42,639 bases of DNA from Anaerolineales bacterium (GTDB lineage Bacteria > Chloroflexota > Anaerolineae > Anaerolineales > Villigracilaceae): contig JAJTXU010000010.1 in assembly GCA_021462845.1 (NCBI GenBank), positions 1 through 42,639 on the forward strand, in the 5' to 3' direction. Within the stretch, counting starts at the first letter, position 1, and each line of letters begins with the position of its first letter. The position numbers and the translations under genes are program-made. Shown here in pieces: positions 7,914-14,982 of this stretch. The notes under the pieces were generated by a model. The model saw only the letters and a list, made by a program, of their open reading frames with translations, was not told where the DNA came from and made no database searches.

Positions 7914-8456
7914 TTACACAGGCTGTAATCGCTGAAATGGTTCTGATGGATATTCAACCTGAATCGAATCATTCGGGAACACTTCTCCGCCCACCAGCAC
8001 AACTCCCATCACACCTGCCTTGCGGATGAGATTGCCATCGGCGTCATGGTCGAGGCAGGCTTTGAGCAAGCCTTGTTGAAAGTCATCCAATTGATAACAT
8101 GGGTTGCGCAGACCAGTTACTTCGACAATAGCATCTTTCCCCAAATGCAGTCGCGTGCCTGCGGGCAGACTGAGCAAGTCCACGCCGCGGGTGGTGATGT
8201 TCTCTCCCATCTCCCCCGCCGAAACGTTGAATCCCTGCGCGTTCAATTCATCGTGCAACTCGGCATGGATCAAATGCACCTGCCGCAGATTCGGCTGGGT
8301 CGGGTCACGTTTGACGCGCGAACGATGTTTGACTGTGACGCCTGAGTGCGCGTCCCCGTCCACGCCCACGCCAGCGATTAGGCGGATACTTTTTTGATTC
8401 GGTTTGCTGAATGAATGTCCCACACTGAGGCTGACGGCGGTGATGACTGTGTTCAT
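7914..8456 (-). CDS. MOSC domain-containing protein
   Basis: The 180-residue protein is a stand-alone MOSC domain, the C-terminal fold of molybdenum-cofactor sulfurases. Family features are IAGVGVDGDAHSG near 27-39, QVHLIHAEL, GEMGENITTRGVDLLSLPAGTRLHLG, and the conserved cysteine in VTGLRNPCYQLDDFQ near residue 118, proposed to carry sulfur in MOSC enzymes. It probably belongs to the YiiM-like group, whose members reduce N-hydroxylated compounds using molybdenum cofactor. No Shine-Dalgarno site is visible. TATAAA lies exactly 6 bases before the ATG, suggesting a leaderless mRNA. A mobA gene elsewhere in this window supports molybdenum-cofactor use. Confidence 0.85.
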   Translation of the reverse strand: MNTVITAVSLSVGHSFSKPNQKSIRLIAGVGVDGDAHSGVTVKHRSRVKRDPTQPNLRQVHLIHAELHDELNAQGFNVSAGEMGENITTRGVDLLSLPAGTRLHLGKDAIVEVTGLRNPCYQLDDFQQGLLKACLDHDADGNLIRKAGVMGVVLVGGEVFPNDSIQVEYPSEPFQRLQPV

Positions 8457-8462
8457 GAGTAA

Positions 8463-8468
8463 TTTATA
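8463..8468 (-). promoter_or_regulatory. TATAAA hexamer 6 nt before the MOSC start codon
   Basis: The placement (TATAAA, six bases, ATG) would start the transcript at or beside the start codon. No ribosome-binding site is present, consistent with leaderless expression. A second candidate, TATACG, lies at 8475-8480. Confidence 0.45.
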
Positions 8469-8480
8469 TCATGCCGTATA

Positions 8481-8514
8481 TAACAAAACAGGCGCCTCAT
8501 GCAAAACGCGCCTG
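8481..8514 (-). terminator. Intrinsic terminator after the HD-GYP gene
   Basis: CAGGCGC (8508-8514) and GCGCCTG (8489-8495) form a 7-bp stem with a 12-base loop on the minus strand, followed by TTTTGTTA. It insulates the HD-GYP gene from the MOSC gene. Confidence 0.65.
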
Positions 8515-8534
8515 CCATTTCGCTTTCAAATAAC

Positions 8535-8605
8535 AAAAATGTCCCTGCCACACGCGACGGGGACATTCCTACTTCGGCAAGCAGGTGACATTTCTACTTT
8601 GCCCT
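8535..8605. repeat. Possible insertion-sequence end remnant
   Basis: GACATTCCTACTTCG (8562-8576) and GACATTTCTACTTTG (8587-8601) are near-identical direct repeats 25 bases apart. An inverted pair, AATGTCCC and GGGACATT, lies at 8538-8545 and 8560-8567. Multiple short terminal repeats of this kind occur at the ends of some IS21-like elements. No transposase is nearby, so this is only a possibility. Confidence 0.35.
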
Positions 8606-8617
8606 AACAGTTAAACA

Positions 8618-10096
8618 CTACGAGCGCCAATCTGCCATAGAGAAGTTATTTCTGTGAACCAGTTTCAAGAATTCAGGGACAACTCCGGGGTCAAATAATT
8701 TCCCGGTTTGTTCCTTGATGTATTCGATGGCTTTCTGCTTTGTCCATGCGTTCCGGTATGGCCGCTCGGAGGTCAGGGCATCGTACACATCGGCAATGGA
8801 AAACACCCGCGCTGAAAAGGGAATTTGTTCGCCTTTGAGGTTGTCCGGGTAGCCGGTGCCATCCCATCGTTCATGGTGCCAGTGTGGAATATCGAGCGCG
8901 GGGGATAGATAGCTAATGGGGGTTAGTAATTCTACGGCAACGGCGGGATGTTTGCGCATGATGTTCCATTCATCTTCTGTGAGCGGGCCGGGCTTGAGAA
9001 GAATATCATCAGGAATGGCGACCTTGCCGATGTCATGCAGAATGGCGCCGCGACGGATATGGATCAACTCTTCCTTTGCCACGCCCAAGGCAAGAGCAAG
9101 TTGCACGGTCATATCTGCTACTCGGCGGGTGCGTCCTTCCGTTTCTCGATCTCGAAAATCCAGGGTGCGCAACCAGCCCTCGATGGTCGAATCGTATGCC
9201 ATGCCCAGTTCTGCATTGGATTTTTGCAAGTTCTCGAACAAAATGGCATTGTCGATGGCTATGGCGCCCCTCCCGGCAAGGATGTCGAGAAATTCAAGCC
9301 AGGTTGCATCAGGATTTAGAATCGAGGAATGAAATACCTCCAGCACACCGAGGATGCGTCCTTTTGTGATAAGCGGCAAACCGATGTAGGAGACGAATTT
9401 TTCACCTCGTAGATATGATGGCATGTCGCCGCCCTGCGCGTTCCCGGTGAGGTTCGAGAAGTGGATACGTTTTCTTTCCAATGCTACTTGTCCTGCGTAT
9501 CCAGCCCCAAGTTTCAGAAAGACTGATGGGTTAGCGTTTGAATGGAATCCCCTCGACGCTGCCAGGGTTAGCAGGTTGGCTTCGGAATTCATCAGCAGGA
9601 GGGTGGAGGCATCCGCAGGCAGGAGGCTGTTTGCCTGCTCAAGCAGGAGGGGGAGGAGCAGGTTCAAGTCGAGGTTGGAAGCGATGGCAAGGTCGAGGCT
9701 TCTCAATCCCGTCATCCGTCGCAACTGTTGTTGCATTTTCAGTTCAGATTGTTTGTATTTTGTTATGTCTCGCGAAAATAAGATCTGTTGGGAGGGGGAA
9801 AGGCAGGTTAATCGTCCGTCGAACCAAAATTTTTGGCCGTCGAAGGTAGTTAAAGAAAACTCAAATGGAAGAATATGCCCGCTTTGATAAAACTCTTCAA
9901 GCCCGCCTGGATATTTGCTCATGGGAAGTAGCTCGCCAATTCGCTGGTAATGAAATTCCCCCGAAAATTTTTCAGCCAGATATGGGGCGGTCAACTTGTA
10001 ATCTAAGATGTTCCCGCGGGCATCTAATACAACAACCAGATCGGCGGAGGATTTGAGAATCGATTCAAGCAGGGAATCTGCCGGGAGCGCTGTCAT
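8618..10096 (-). CDS. PAS-GAF-HD-GYP signalling protein, probable c-di-GMP phosphodiesterase
   Basis: The 492-residue soluble protein has three domains. A PAS domain spans about 8-125 (SADLVVVLDARGNILDYK, LFSRDITKYKQSE). A GAF domain spans about 140-290 (SLLPADASTLLLMNSEANLLTLAASRG; GKRILGVLEV-like core GRILGVLEVFHS). An HD-GYP domain runs from about 300 to 485. Catalytic metal-site motifs are intact: HDIGK after RRGAILHDIGK, HP, HWHHERWDGTGYPD with the GYP triplet, and IADVYDALTSERPYR. It should hydrolyse cyclic di-GMP in response to a signal sensed by PAS or GAF. A GGDEF diguanylate cyclase lies 7 kb away, so the window has both synthesis and breakdown. Its terminator is at 8481-8514. Confidence 0.9.
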   Translation of the reverse strand: MTALPADSLLESILKSSADLVVVLDARGNILDYKLTAPYLAEKFSGEFHYQRIGELLPMSKYPGGLEEFYQSGHILPFEFSLTTFDGQKFWFDGRLTCLSPSQQILFSRDITKYKQSELKMQQQLRRMTGLRSLDLAIASNLDLNLLLPLLLEQANSLLPADASTLLLMNSEANLLTLAASRGFHSNANPSVFLKLGAGYAGQVALERKRIHFSNLTGNAQGGDMPSYLRGEKFVSYIGLPLITKGRILGVLEVFHSSILNPDATWLEFLDILAGRGAIAIDNAILFENLQKSNAELGMAYDSTIEGWLRTLDFRDRETEGRTRRVADMTVQLALALGVAKEELIHIRRGAILHDIGKVAIPDDILLKPGPLTEDEWNIMRKHPAVAVELLTPISYLSPALDIPHWHHERWDGTGYPDNLKGEQIPFSARVFSIADVYDALTSERPYRNAWTKQKAIEYIKEQTGKLFDPGVVPEFLKLVHRNNFSMADWRS

Positions 10097-10121
10097 TTGA
10101 TTGTCCGACCGGTATTAAAAT

Positions 10122-10170
10122 AAAAAAACGGCGGACGCGGGGCATAGTGAATCCCTTATCACCATGCCCC
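10122..10170 (-). terminator. Strong intrinsic terminator after the small-protein operon
   Basis: On the minus strand GGGGCATGGTGA (10159-10170) pairs with TCACTATGCCCC (10139-10150) across an 8-base loop, with one mismatch. A T-run of seven follows (10122-10128). It closes the two-gene operon 10208-10636 and separates it from the HD-GYP gene. Confidence 0.82.
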
Positions 10171-10207
10171 CCAATTCCACCGCGTCACCCAGGGTGAGCC
10201 AGTTTGA

Positions 10208-10486
10208 TTAGGCACCTTGCAGTGCCTGATTTACCTGTTGGGCAAAATCAGCCAGATCTTCAGCCTGTATTGATTTGATGATGGATGCTTCACGGTCGGA
10301 TAAGACAAAGGGTTGCCCCAAGTATCCGTTCGCGAGCGCTTCTTCCGGGGTTTTGAGGAGCGTTTCTCGAAATTGCCCGCTGACTACAGCCGCGGCAAAT
10401 AAGCGGTGGAGCCCCGTGCGTTTGGCAGGTTGCTGGCGATAGCCCAAGGATGGGTTTTTGTAAGTGTCGAAGGTGAGCAATGCCAT
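10208..10486 (-). CDS. Small NHLP-leader-like protein
   Basis: Function unknown. The 92-residue protein has a basic N-terminal part (KNPSLGYRQQPAKRTGLHRLF), then a segment resembling NHLP/Os1348-type peptide leaders: FRETLLKTPEEALANGYLGQPFVLSDREASIIKSI in outline, followed by AEDLADFAQQV. Such leaders are the N-terminal parts of some ribosomally made, modified peptides, but here no obvious core follows; it ends NQALQGA. It starts 27 bases after the stop of the 40-residue repeat peptide gene, with TAGGAG before its ATG, and both lie between one promoter and one terminator. It could be a leader supplied in trans, a partner or chaperone of the repeat peptide, or a signalling peptide precursor. 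The family assignment is from remembered pattern, not a search. Confidence 0.6.
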   Translation of the reverse strand: MALLTFDTYKNPSLGYRQQPAKRTGLHRLFAAAVVSGQFRETLLKTPEEALANGYLGQPFVLSDREASIIKSIQAEDLADFAQQVNQALQGA

Positions 10487-10513
10487 GATGATCTCCTAAT
10501 CGAAATTAACAGC

Positions 10514-10636
10514 CTATCGTCCGCCAGTGCAACCATCGGCAGGAGATCGGCGTCCGCCAGTGCAACCATCGGCAGGAGATCGGCGTCCACCAGTGCAACC
10601 ATCGGCAGGTGTGTGTTGGGAGAATTTATTGTTCAT
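10514..10636 (-). CDS. 40-residue tandem-repeat peptide (3 x PADGCTGGRRS)
   Basis: This small gene is easily missed. The ATG at 10636 is preceded by AGAGGA with 8 bases of spacing. The peptide begins MNNKFSQHT, then has three repeats of PADGCTGGRRS, the last ending at GGR before a TAG stop. Each unit holds one Cys, one Thr, one Asp and a Gly pair, with Arg-Arg-Ser between units. This layout suits a multi-core precursor cut at basic sites, or a small metal- or disulfide-bonding peptide. The 33-bp DNA repeats are exact except for one synonymous change (GGT versus GGC). It is first gene of a two-gene operon with the NHLP-like protein, next to a SARP-type regulator. No modification enzyme is adjacent. 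Function unknown; being translated at all is inferred from the ribosome-binding site and context. Confidence 0.55.
   Translation of the reverse strand: MNNKFSQHTPADGCTGGRRSPADGCTGGRRSPADGCTGGR
10519..10608. repeat. 33-bp tandem repeat, 2.7 copies
   Basis: Two full copies (10519-10551 and 10552-10584) and a 24-base partial copy (10585-10608) are identical except for one base. The period of 33 keeps one reading frame, and the repeats encode the 11-residue units of the 40-residue peptide. There are no unique spacers, so this is not a CRISPR array. Confidence 0.9.
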
Positions 10637-10668
10637 GGGGTATTTCCTCTTTCTTTCAAATTTTTCCC

Positions 10669-10706
10669 ATGATACTCGCCCCCAGGCTACAAAACAGGCT
10701 ACAAAA
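10669..10706 (-). promoter_or_regulatory. Candidate SARP-controlled promoter with two 12-bp direct repeats
   Basis: Two perfect tandem copies of TTTTGTAGCCTG (minus strand, 10695-10706 and 10683-10694) end exactly 8 bases before a -10-like TATCAT (10669-10674). SARP/BTAD regulators classically bind direct repeats placed 8 bp upstream of the -10, though usually with 11-bp period. Transcription would begin near 10662, about 26 bases before the peptide start. The neighbouring 1066-residue protein carries a SARP domain. Confidence 0.5.
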
Positions 10707-10820
10707 TCAGTATAGACAAATACGAGGAATTACATGCCCACTTTACGCAGTAAGGGTCATAATGCGAGATTTTGAACTTTTCTTCTCTACCGTACAAGGA
10801 TAAGGGTTTCCAACACAAGA

Positions 10821-10843
10821 GCGACATGAATGTCGCGTTACGA
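10821..10843. repeat. Third copy of the GCGACATnAATGTCGC repeat
   Basis: This 23-base copy, including the GTTACGA tail, differs from the one at 75-97 at a single position. It lies just beyond the 3' end of the SARP regulator gene. Confidence 0.7.
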
Positions 10844-10875
10844 GAGCCAAATCGCCCTCAATTGCGTAACACCAG

Positions 10876-13800
10876 TTACATAGTTAATTCGGCGTAGATT
10901 TTGTCAAAATCTTCGGAAGGGGACAGCCCCAATTCGTTCATTAGCAAGGTTTTATACTCATGATACCGATGCACAACAGCTCCGCGATCGCCTATTGCCG
11001 CGTATGCCCGCATTTCGATCTGGCAGATCGCTTCATTGTATCGATCCTGCTCAACGGCTTTCTTGCAAGTAGCGAGACATTCCTGAAATTGGTTTGTGTC
11101 TAAATACAGTTGCGCAAGTTCATCCAATACAGAGCGATAGATACGCCCCAACCGTTCCCGCTCGATCAGAACCCAATCCGCATCAAGATCGGCGAGGTAG
11201 GGGCCCTCCACCAATTCCACCGCCTTGCGATATAGCCCGATTCGCTCGATCAAATCCTGGGTCTGATAAACCTTCTTCAAGAAAGACTCAAATGCATCTA
11301 CATCATACTCATAGTCCATTGCGCGATTGAACCGGTAATATTCATCCTCAAACAGGATCGCGTTTCGTCCTACAGCGCGACGAAGCCAATAAATACCGTG
11401 TTTGAACTTTGTCCGTATTGTGTCCGGATCATCGATATCGTGCCATAAAACCTCAGCCACTTGTTCTTTTGTAACCGGTTCCTGGTTGTATAAGAAATAA
11501 AAGAACAAATCTCGAACCGATTGTGTGCGCCAATCGGAAACGTTAACCGCCCTGCCGCTCACAACAACTTCTGCGCGCCCTAATGCCTTGATTTTAATAC
11601 TGGCGGTGGGCATTTGAATGGTTTGAGCAAACCTGCGCAGAATCCTTCGCACAGATGGCAGTCTCTCGCTCAATATTCGGGAATTTTCAAACAACCTGCT
11701 AAATTGGCGTCCAATGCTAGTATCCGTTTGCAGTACTGCCAGCCGGGATGAAGCTTGGTGCAGGGCAACCAACAAGGCATGTTGCAAGTGATTGGTACCC
11801 TCAACTATGTTTTGAAATTCCAGCCGGGTCTTGTCTTTCTCTTCCGAGTGATTGTATGCAGCCATCAGCCATACAACAGACCAGCAATATTCCACATCGC
11901 GGCCGTCTTGTAGAAAACGCGATTTGCTGTCATTCAGGTGGATGATGGCTTTTTTGATATCGCCGTTGATGAAACACAGCCTGCCTTGCAGCAAAGCCCA
12001 CAAACCGCGTTCATAACTTGAGGGATTGATTTTTAATTTCTTCCTAAATTGTTTGAGCAGTTCATCGGCCGTGTTCACATCGTTTTTTAGAAGCGCCAAA
12101 TTCGCGCGCGCTAATATCAGGTAGCTTACTATGAACAGAGCCGAACAACTTTCAGCCACAATGCTTGCCTGTTCATAGGCGCGTTCAGCGGCGTCAAACT
12201 CTTCGATTTCAGTATATAGATCGCCCAACCCGGTCAGTATCAACGCCTCGGCGTGTTGATTACGGCTATTGCGAGCGCACTCAAGCCCTTCTTCAAAACT
12301 GTCCGAAGCGAATTCATATTCGCCTACTTGTAAGTACAGCACCGCGAGATTGTTGAGGGTATTTGCCTGGGTATAAAGATTCTTTTCACGGCGTAATCGA
12401 TTTAACGCTTCTTGATACAAATTCTTCGCGACTTCGACATCTCCAATGGTCGCGCGAACCATGGCTGTCTCCACTAACAACATCGAAATACTGCCGGTTT
12501 CCTTTAACTCGTTGTAGAGGTGGAGTGAACGCTCAAGGTCTTCGACGGCGTTTCGCGCCTGCCCCAAACGGTAATAATTTAATCCTCGGGTTCGTAACGC
12601 TTCTGCATAAAGCGTTTGCATCGACATATCCGTTTCGGCTATTGTGAGGGCATGATTTACATCCTTGATCGACTCTTCGTATTTTGCGAGCAACCTGAGG
12701 GCATGCGCGCGGCGGATCAACGCGAGAGCCAGTCCGCTTTGGTTATGTCCCCTTTGGTACGTTTCAACTGCAATATCCAGCAACGCATTTGCTTCGGGCA
12801 AATTCCCTTTCATGGCAGAGACCATACCCCGCAGAGAAATCAAGCCTGGTCTCGACCGGACAATGACCGGCGGCAGGCTATTAATCCAACCTTCCAGGGT
12901 GATTAACGCCGCCTGCAACATTGGCGTGCCAGCCCGTTCGATCAATTCTGCGAGCGCGTTTGGGTTGTTCAATTGTTTACAGGTGTAATAGGCTTTTTCC
13001 CACTCGCCCTCCGCTTCATGCGCGGTGACCATTCTTTCCAGTATGGAAGGAATATCTTCGGGGTATTCTTCCCGCAGGCGGGCTTGCAAAAACTCACGGA
13101 AAAGAGGATGGTAGCGGAGCCAGCGCCCATCTTCCAAAGGTAGAACGAACAGGTTTTTATCCAAAATGAAGCCCATGAGGTTAAGCCAGTTTTGCGGCGC
13201 GCCATAAAATGGACCTAACACGATCTCGCAAAACTCCGCGTTGAATTCTTCCGGCAGGCATGTCCGCAGAAGAAACTCGCGCACATGCCGAGGTTGCTGG
13301 TCGAGCACCTGTTTTCCTAAATACGCAAATGTATCCTTACCTGAAAATTGCACCTCGGTGGAGTTGGAAAGAACCATGCCGGTGATCCACCCGCCCGATT
13401 TCTCGACAAATTCGTTCGCCTTATCATCCGCTAGATACTGGCGGTGGTTCTGAATATACAGAGCCTGGATTTCGCGCGGCTGGAACGCCAGGTCGATGTG
13501 GTTCAATCCTTTCACCTGCTCGCGAGCCACCATCAGGGTCACATCATCCAGCTCCGGCAGAGTGCGCGACGAAATGATCAGGTGACAATTCTCATCCACC
13601 AATTGCAGAAAACGATTGACCAGCGAGGCGATCACCGGCACATCATCCAATAAGTGGAAATCGTCGATAATCATGAAATAATCGCCTTCCGCCTGCTCGT
13701 ACAACTCGTTCGTCAAGGCGACGAGAAGCGCTTCCGCATCGCTTTCCATCGATTTGAGGTTGTTCAACAAGGGTTGAGACGCTTCGCCCGCCTTCGGGAA

Positions 13801-14076
13801 CCGTTCTGCCAGAGACGCAATCAAGTATGCCATGAACCTCTGCGGATCGCGATCCAGCGGATCTAATGTAAGCCAGCACACCGGAACTTTTGCTTGATGA
13901 GCAAGATCAATAAGTAGCGACGTTTTTCCATATCCCGCGCTGGCAGAGAGCAAGATCAATTTATTTTCCAGAAACCCGTTCATTTTCTCTAACAAGCGGG
14001 GGCGCGTGAGCAGTTCCCGCCGGCGGTTCGGGACAATGATCTTCGTTTTACTGATTGGAATGGATGATTTTGTCAT
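10876..14076 (-). CDS. MalT/LuxR-like STAND ATPase with TPR repeats and C-terminal SARP/BTAD domain
   Basis: A 1066-residue signal-integrating transcription factor. The N-terminal MalT-type NTPase has Walker A SASAGYGKTS at about 44-53 and Walker B YFMIIDDFHLLDD near 135. A winged-helix-like ATPase lid follows, then TPR-type repeats from about 380 to 790 (for example LAVLYLQVGEYEFASDSFEEGLECA). From about 810 there is a winged-helix DNA-binding segment (VSDWRTQSVRDLFFYFL, VTKEQVAEVLW) and a BTAD domain to the end. The usual LuxR helix-turn-helix is replaced by SARP/BTAD, as in AfsR-like activators. The gene ends 240 bases before the repeat-peptide operon, whose promoter has SARP-like direct repeats. 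The likely role is activator of that operon (inference). No Shine-Dalgarno site is obvious before its ATG. Confidence 0.88.
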   Translation of the reverse strand: MTKSSIPISKTKIIVPNRRRELLTRPRLLEKMNGFLENKLILLSASAGYGKTSLLIDLAHQAKVPVCWLTLDPLDRDPQRFMAYLIASLAERFPKAGEASQPLLNNLKSMESDAEALLVALTNELYEQAEGDYFMIIDDFHLLDDVPVIASLVNRFLQLVDENCHLIISSRTLPELDDVTLMVAREQVKGLNHIDLAFQPREIQALYIQNHRQYLADDKANEFVEKSGGWITGMVLSNSTEVQFSGKDTFAYLGKQVLDQQPRHVREFLLRTCLPEEFNAEFCEIVLGPFYGAPQNWLNLMGFILDKNLFVLPLEDGRWLRYHPLFREFLQARLREEYPEDIPSILERMVTAHEAEGEWEKAYYTCKQLNNPNALAELIERAGTPMLQAALITLEGWINSLPPVIVRSRPGLISLRGMVSAMKGNLPEANALLDIAVETYQRGHNQSGLALALIRRAHALRLLAKYEESIKDVNHALTIAETDMSMQTLYAEALRTRGLNYYRLGQARNAVEDLERSLHLYNELKETGSISMLLVETAMVRATIGDVEVAKNLYQEALNRLRREKNLYTQANTLNNLAVLYLQVGEYEFASDSFEEGLECARNSRNQHAEALILTGLGDLYTEIEEFDAAERAYEQASIVAESCSALFIVSYLILARANLALLKNDVNTADELLKQFRKKLKINPSSYERGLWALLQGRLCFINGDIKKAIIHLNDSKSRFLQDGRDVEYCWSVVWLMAAYNHSEEKDKTRLEFQNIVEGTNHLQHALLVALHQASSRLAVLQTDTSIGRQFSRLFENSRILSERLPSVRRILRRFAQTIQMPTASIKIKALGRAEVVVSGRAVNVSDWRTQSVRDLFFYFLYNQEPVTKEQVAEVLWHDIDDPDTIRTKFKHGIYWLRRAVGRNAILFEDEYYRFNRAMDYEYDVDAFESFLKKVYQTQDLIERIGLYRKAVELVEGPYLADLDADWVLIERERLGRIYRSVLDELAQLYLDTNQFQECLATCKKAVEQDRYNEAICQIEMRAYAAIGDRGAVVHRYHEYKTLLMNELGLSPSEDFDKIYAELTM

Positions 14077-14145
14077 CGTACAAAATTAACGGTTCAAGTT
14101 GAAGTCTTCCGAATTTCATCACACTTTCGCGCTTTTAGGGAGACT

Positions 14146-14928
14146 TTAAAGTAAGGTTTTTTTCAATTCTCCCAGCATTTGAGCATGGATGCCGGGCGCG
14201 GTAGCGAGAATGGATAACGGAGGCGTCAGGTAATCCTCTCCGCCATACACATTGGTTACGCGCGCGCCAGCCTCTTCGCAGATCAACCCGCCCGCCGCCA
14301 CATCCCACGGATGCAGGGAGAGTTCCCAAAACCCGTCGAGCCGCCCCACGGCGGTGTATGCCAGGTCTAACGCCGCAGAACCGAGACGGCGCACGCCCTG
14401 CGTCAACTTTGCGAGATGAGAAAAATTCGACATATTATCCCGCTTTGTATTCCACGTATCATAGGGGAATCCGGTCACGAGCAGGCTCTTTTGTAGTTCC
14501 GTAGTGCCGGCAGATTTGATTCGTCTGCCGTTCAGAAATGCCCCACTGCCGCGTTCCGCGCAGAACATTTCGTCACGGAGCGGGTCGTACACAGCGCCAA
14601 ACGTCAAGGAGCCGCGAAACGCGTAGGCGATGGAAACAGAAAAAATGGGGAGGTGATGCGCGTAATTCACCGTCCCATCCAGCGGGTCGATGTACCAGAT
14701 ATGTTCATCATCCCCGTGAATGACCCCGCTTTCTTCGGCGAAGATATGATGCCCGGGAAAATCCGCTTGAACTCTCCCAAGTAGAAACGCCTCAGATTGA
14801 TGATCGACCTCAGTGACGAGATCGATGACGCCTTTATATTTCACCTGGTGTTCCTTGTCATACCCGTCGCGCAAGATCGCTCCTGCTCCTCGCGCAAGTT
14901 CTTCAATATACGATAGCGTTGGTTGCAT
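14146..14928 (-). CDS. Inositol monophosphatase family protein
   Basis: A Mg-dependent, Li-sensitive phosphatase fold that removes phosphate from inositol phosphate or related sugar phosphates. All metal-site motifs are present in 260 residues: DLVTEVDHQSE near 36-46, IFAEESG near 63-69, the signature WYIDPLDGTVNYAHHLP near 78-94, and HPWDVAAGGLICEEAGARV near 207-225. Length is normal. It has GGGAG before the ATG. It is downstream of the response regulator, with a GC-rich stem-loop between. Substrate cannot be fixed from sequence: SuhB-like, histidinol-phosphatase-like and fructose-bisphosphatase activities occur in this family. Confidence 0.9.
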   Translation of the reverse strand: MQPTLSYIEELARGAGAILRDGYDKEHQVKYKGVIDLVTEVDHQSEAFLLGRVQADFPGHHIFAEESGVIHGDDEHIWYIDPLDGTVNYAHHLPIFSVSIAYAFRGSLTFGAVYDPLRDEMFCAERGSGAFLNGRRIKSAGTTELQKSLLVTGFPYDTWNTKRDNMSNFSHLAKLTQGVRRLGSAALDLAYTAVGRLDGFWELSLHPWDVAAGGLICEEAGARVTNVYGGEDYLTPPLSILATAPGIHAQMLGELKKTLL

Positions 14929-14947
14929 AAGACTCCCGGAAAGCGTT

Positions 14948-14969
14948 GCGGCGGGGTTTCGCCCGCCGC
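14948..14969. other. GC-rich stem-loop
   Basis: GCGGCGGG (14948-14955) and CCCGCCGC (14962-14969) form an 8-bp hairpin just after the response regulator stop. On the minus strand it is followed by AACGCTTTCC with no clear T-run, so it may be a weak terminator or an mRNA-stabilising hairpin. Confidence 0.5.
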
Positions 14970-14982
14970 AATTGTGAATGAA

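Noticed and set aside
10384-10602. Reading frame with LLPMVALADAD repeats over the same tandem repeat
   Set aside because: All frames stay open through a 33-bp repeat. This one lacks a ribosome site and runs into the 92-residue gene out of frame.
10519-10608. CRISPR-like 33-bp repeats
   Set aside because: The copies are directly adjacent with no unique spacers and no cas genes; the period is a multiple of three and fits a coding repeat.
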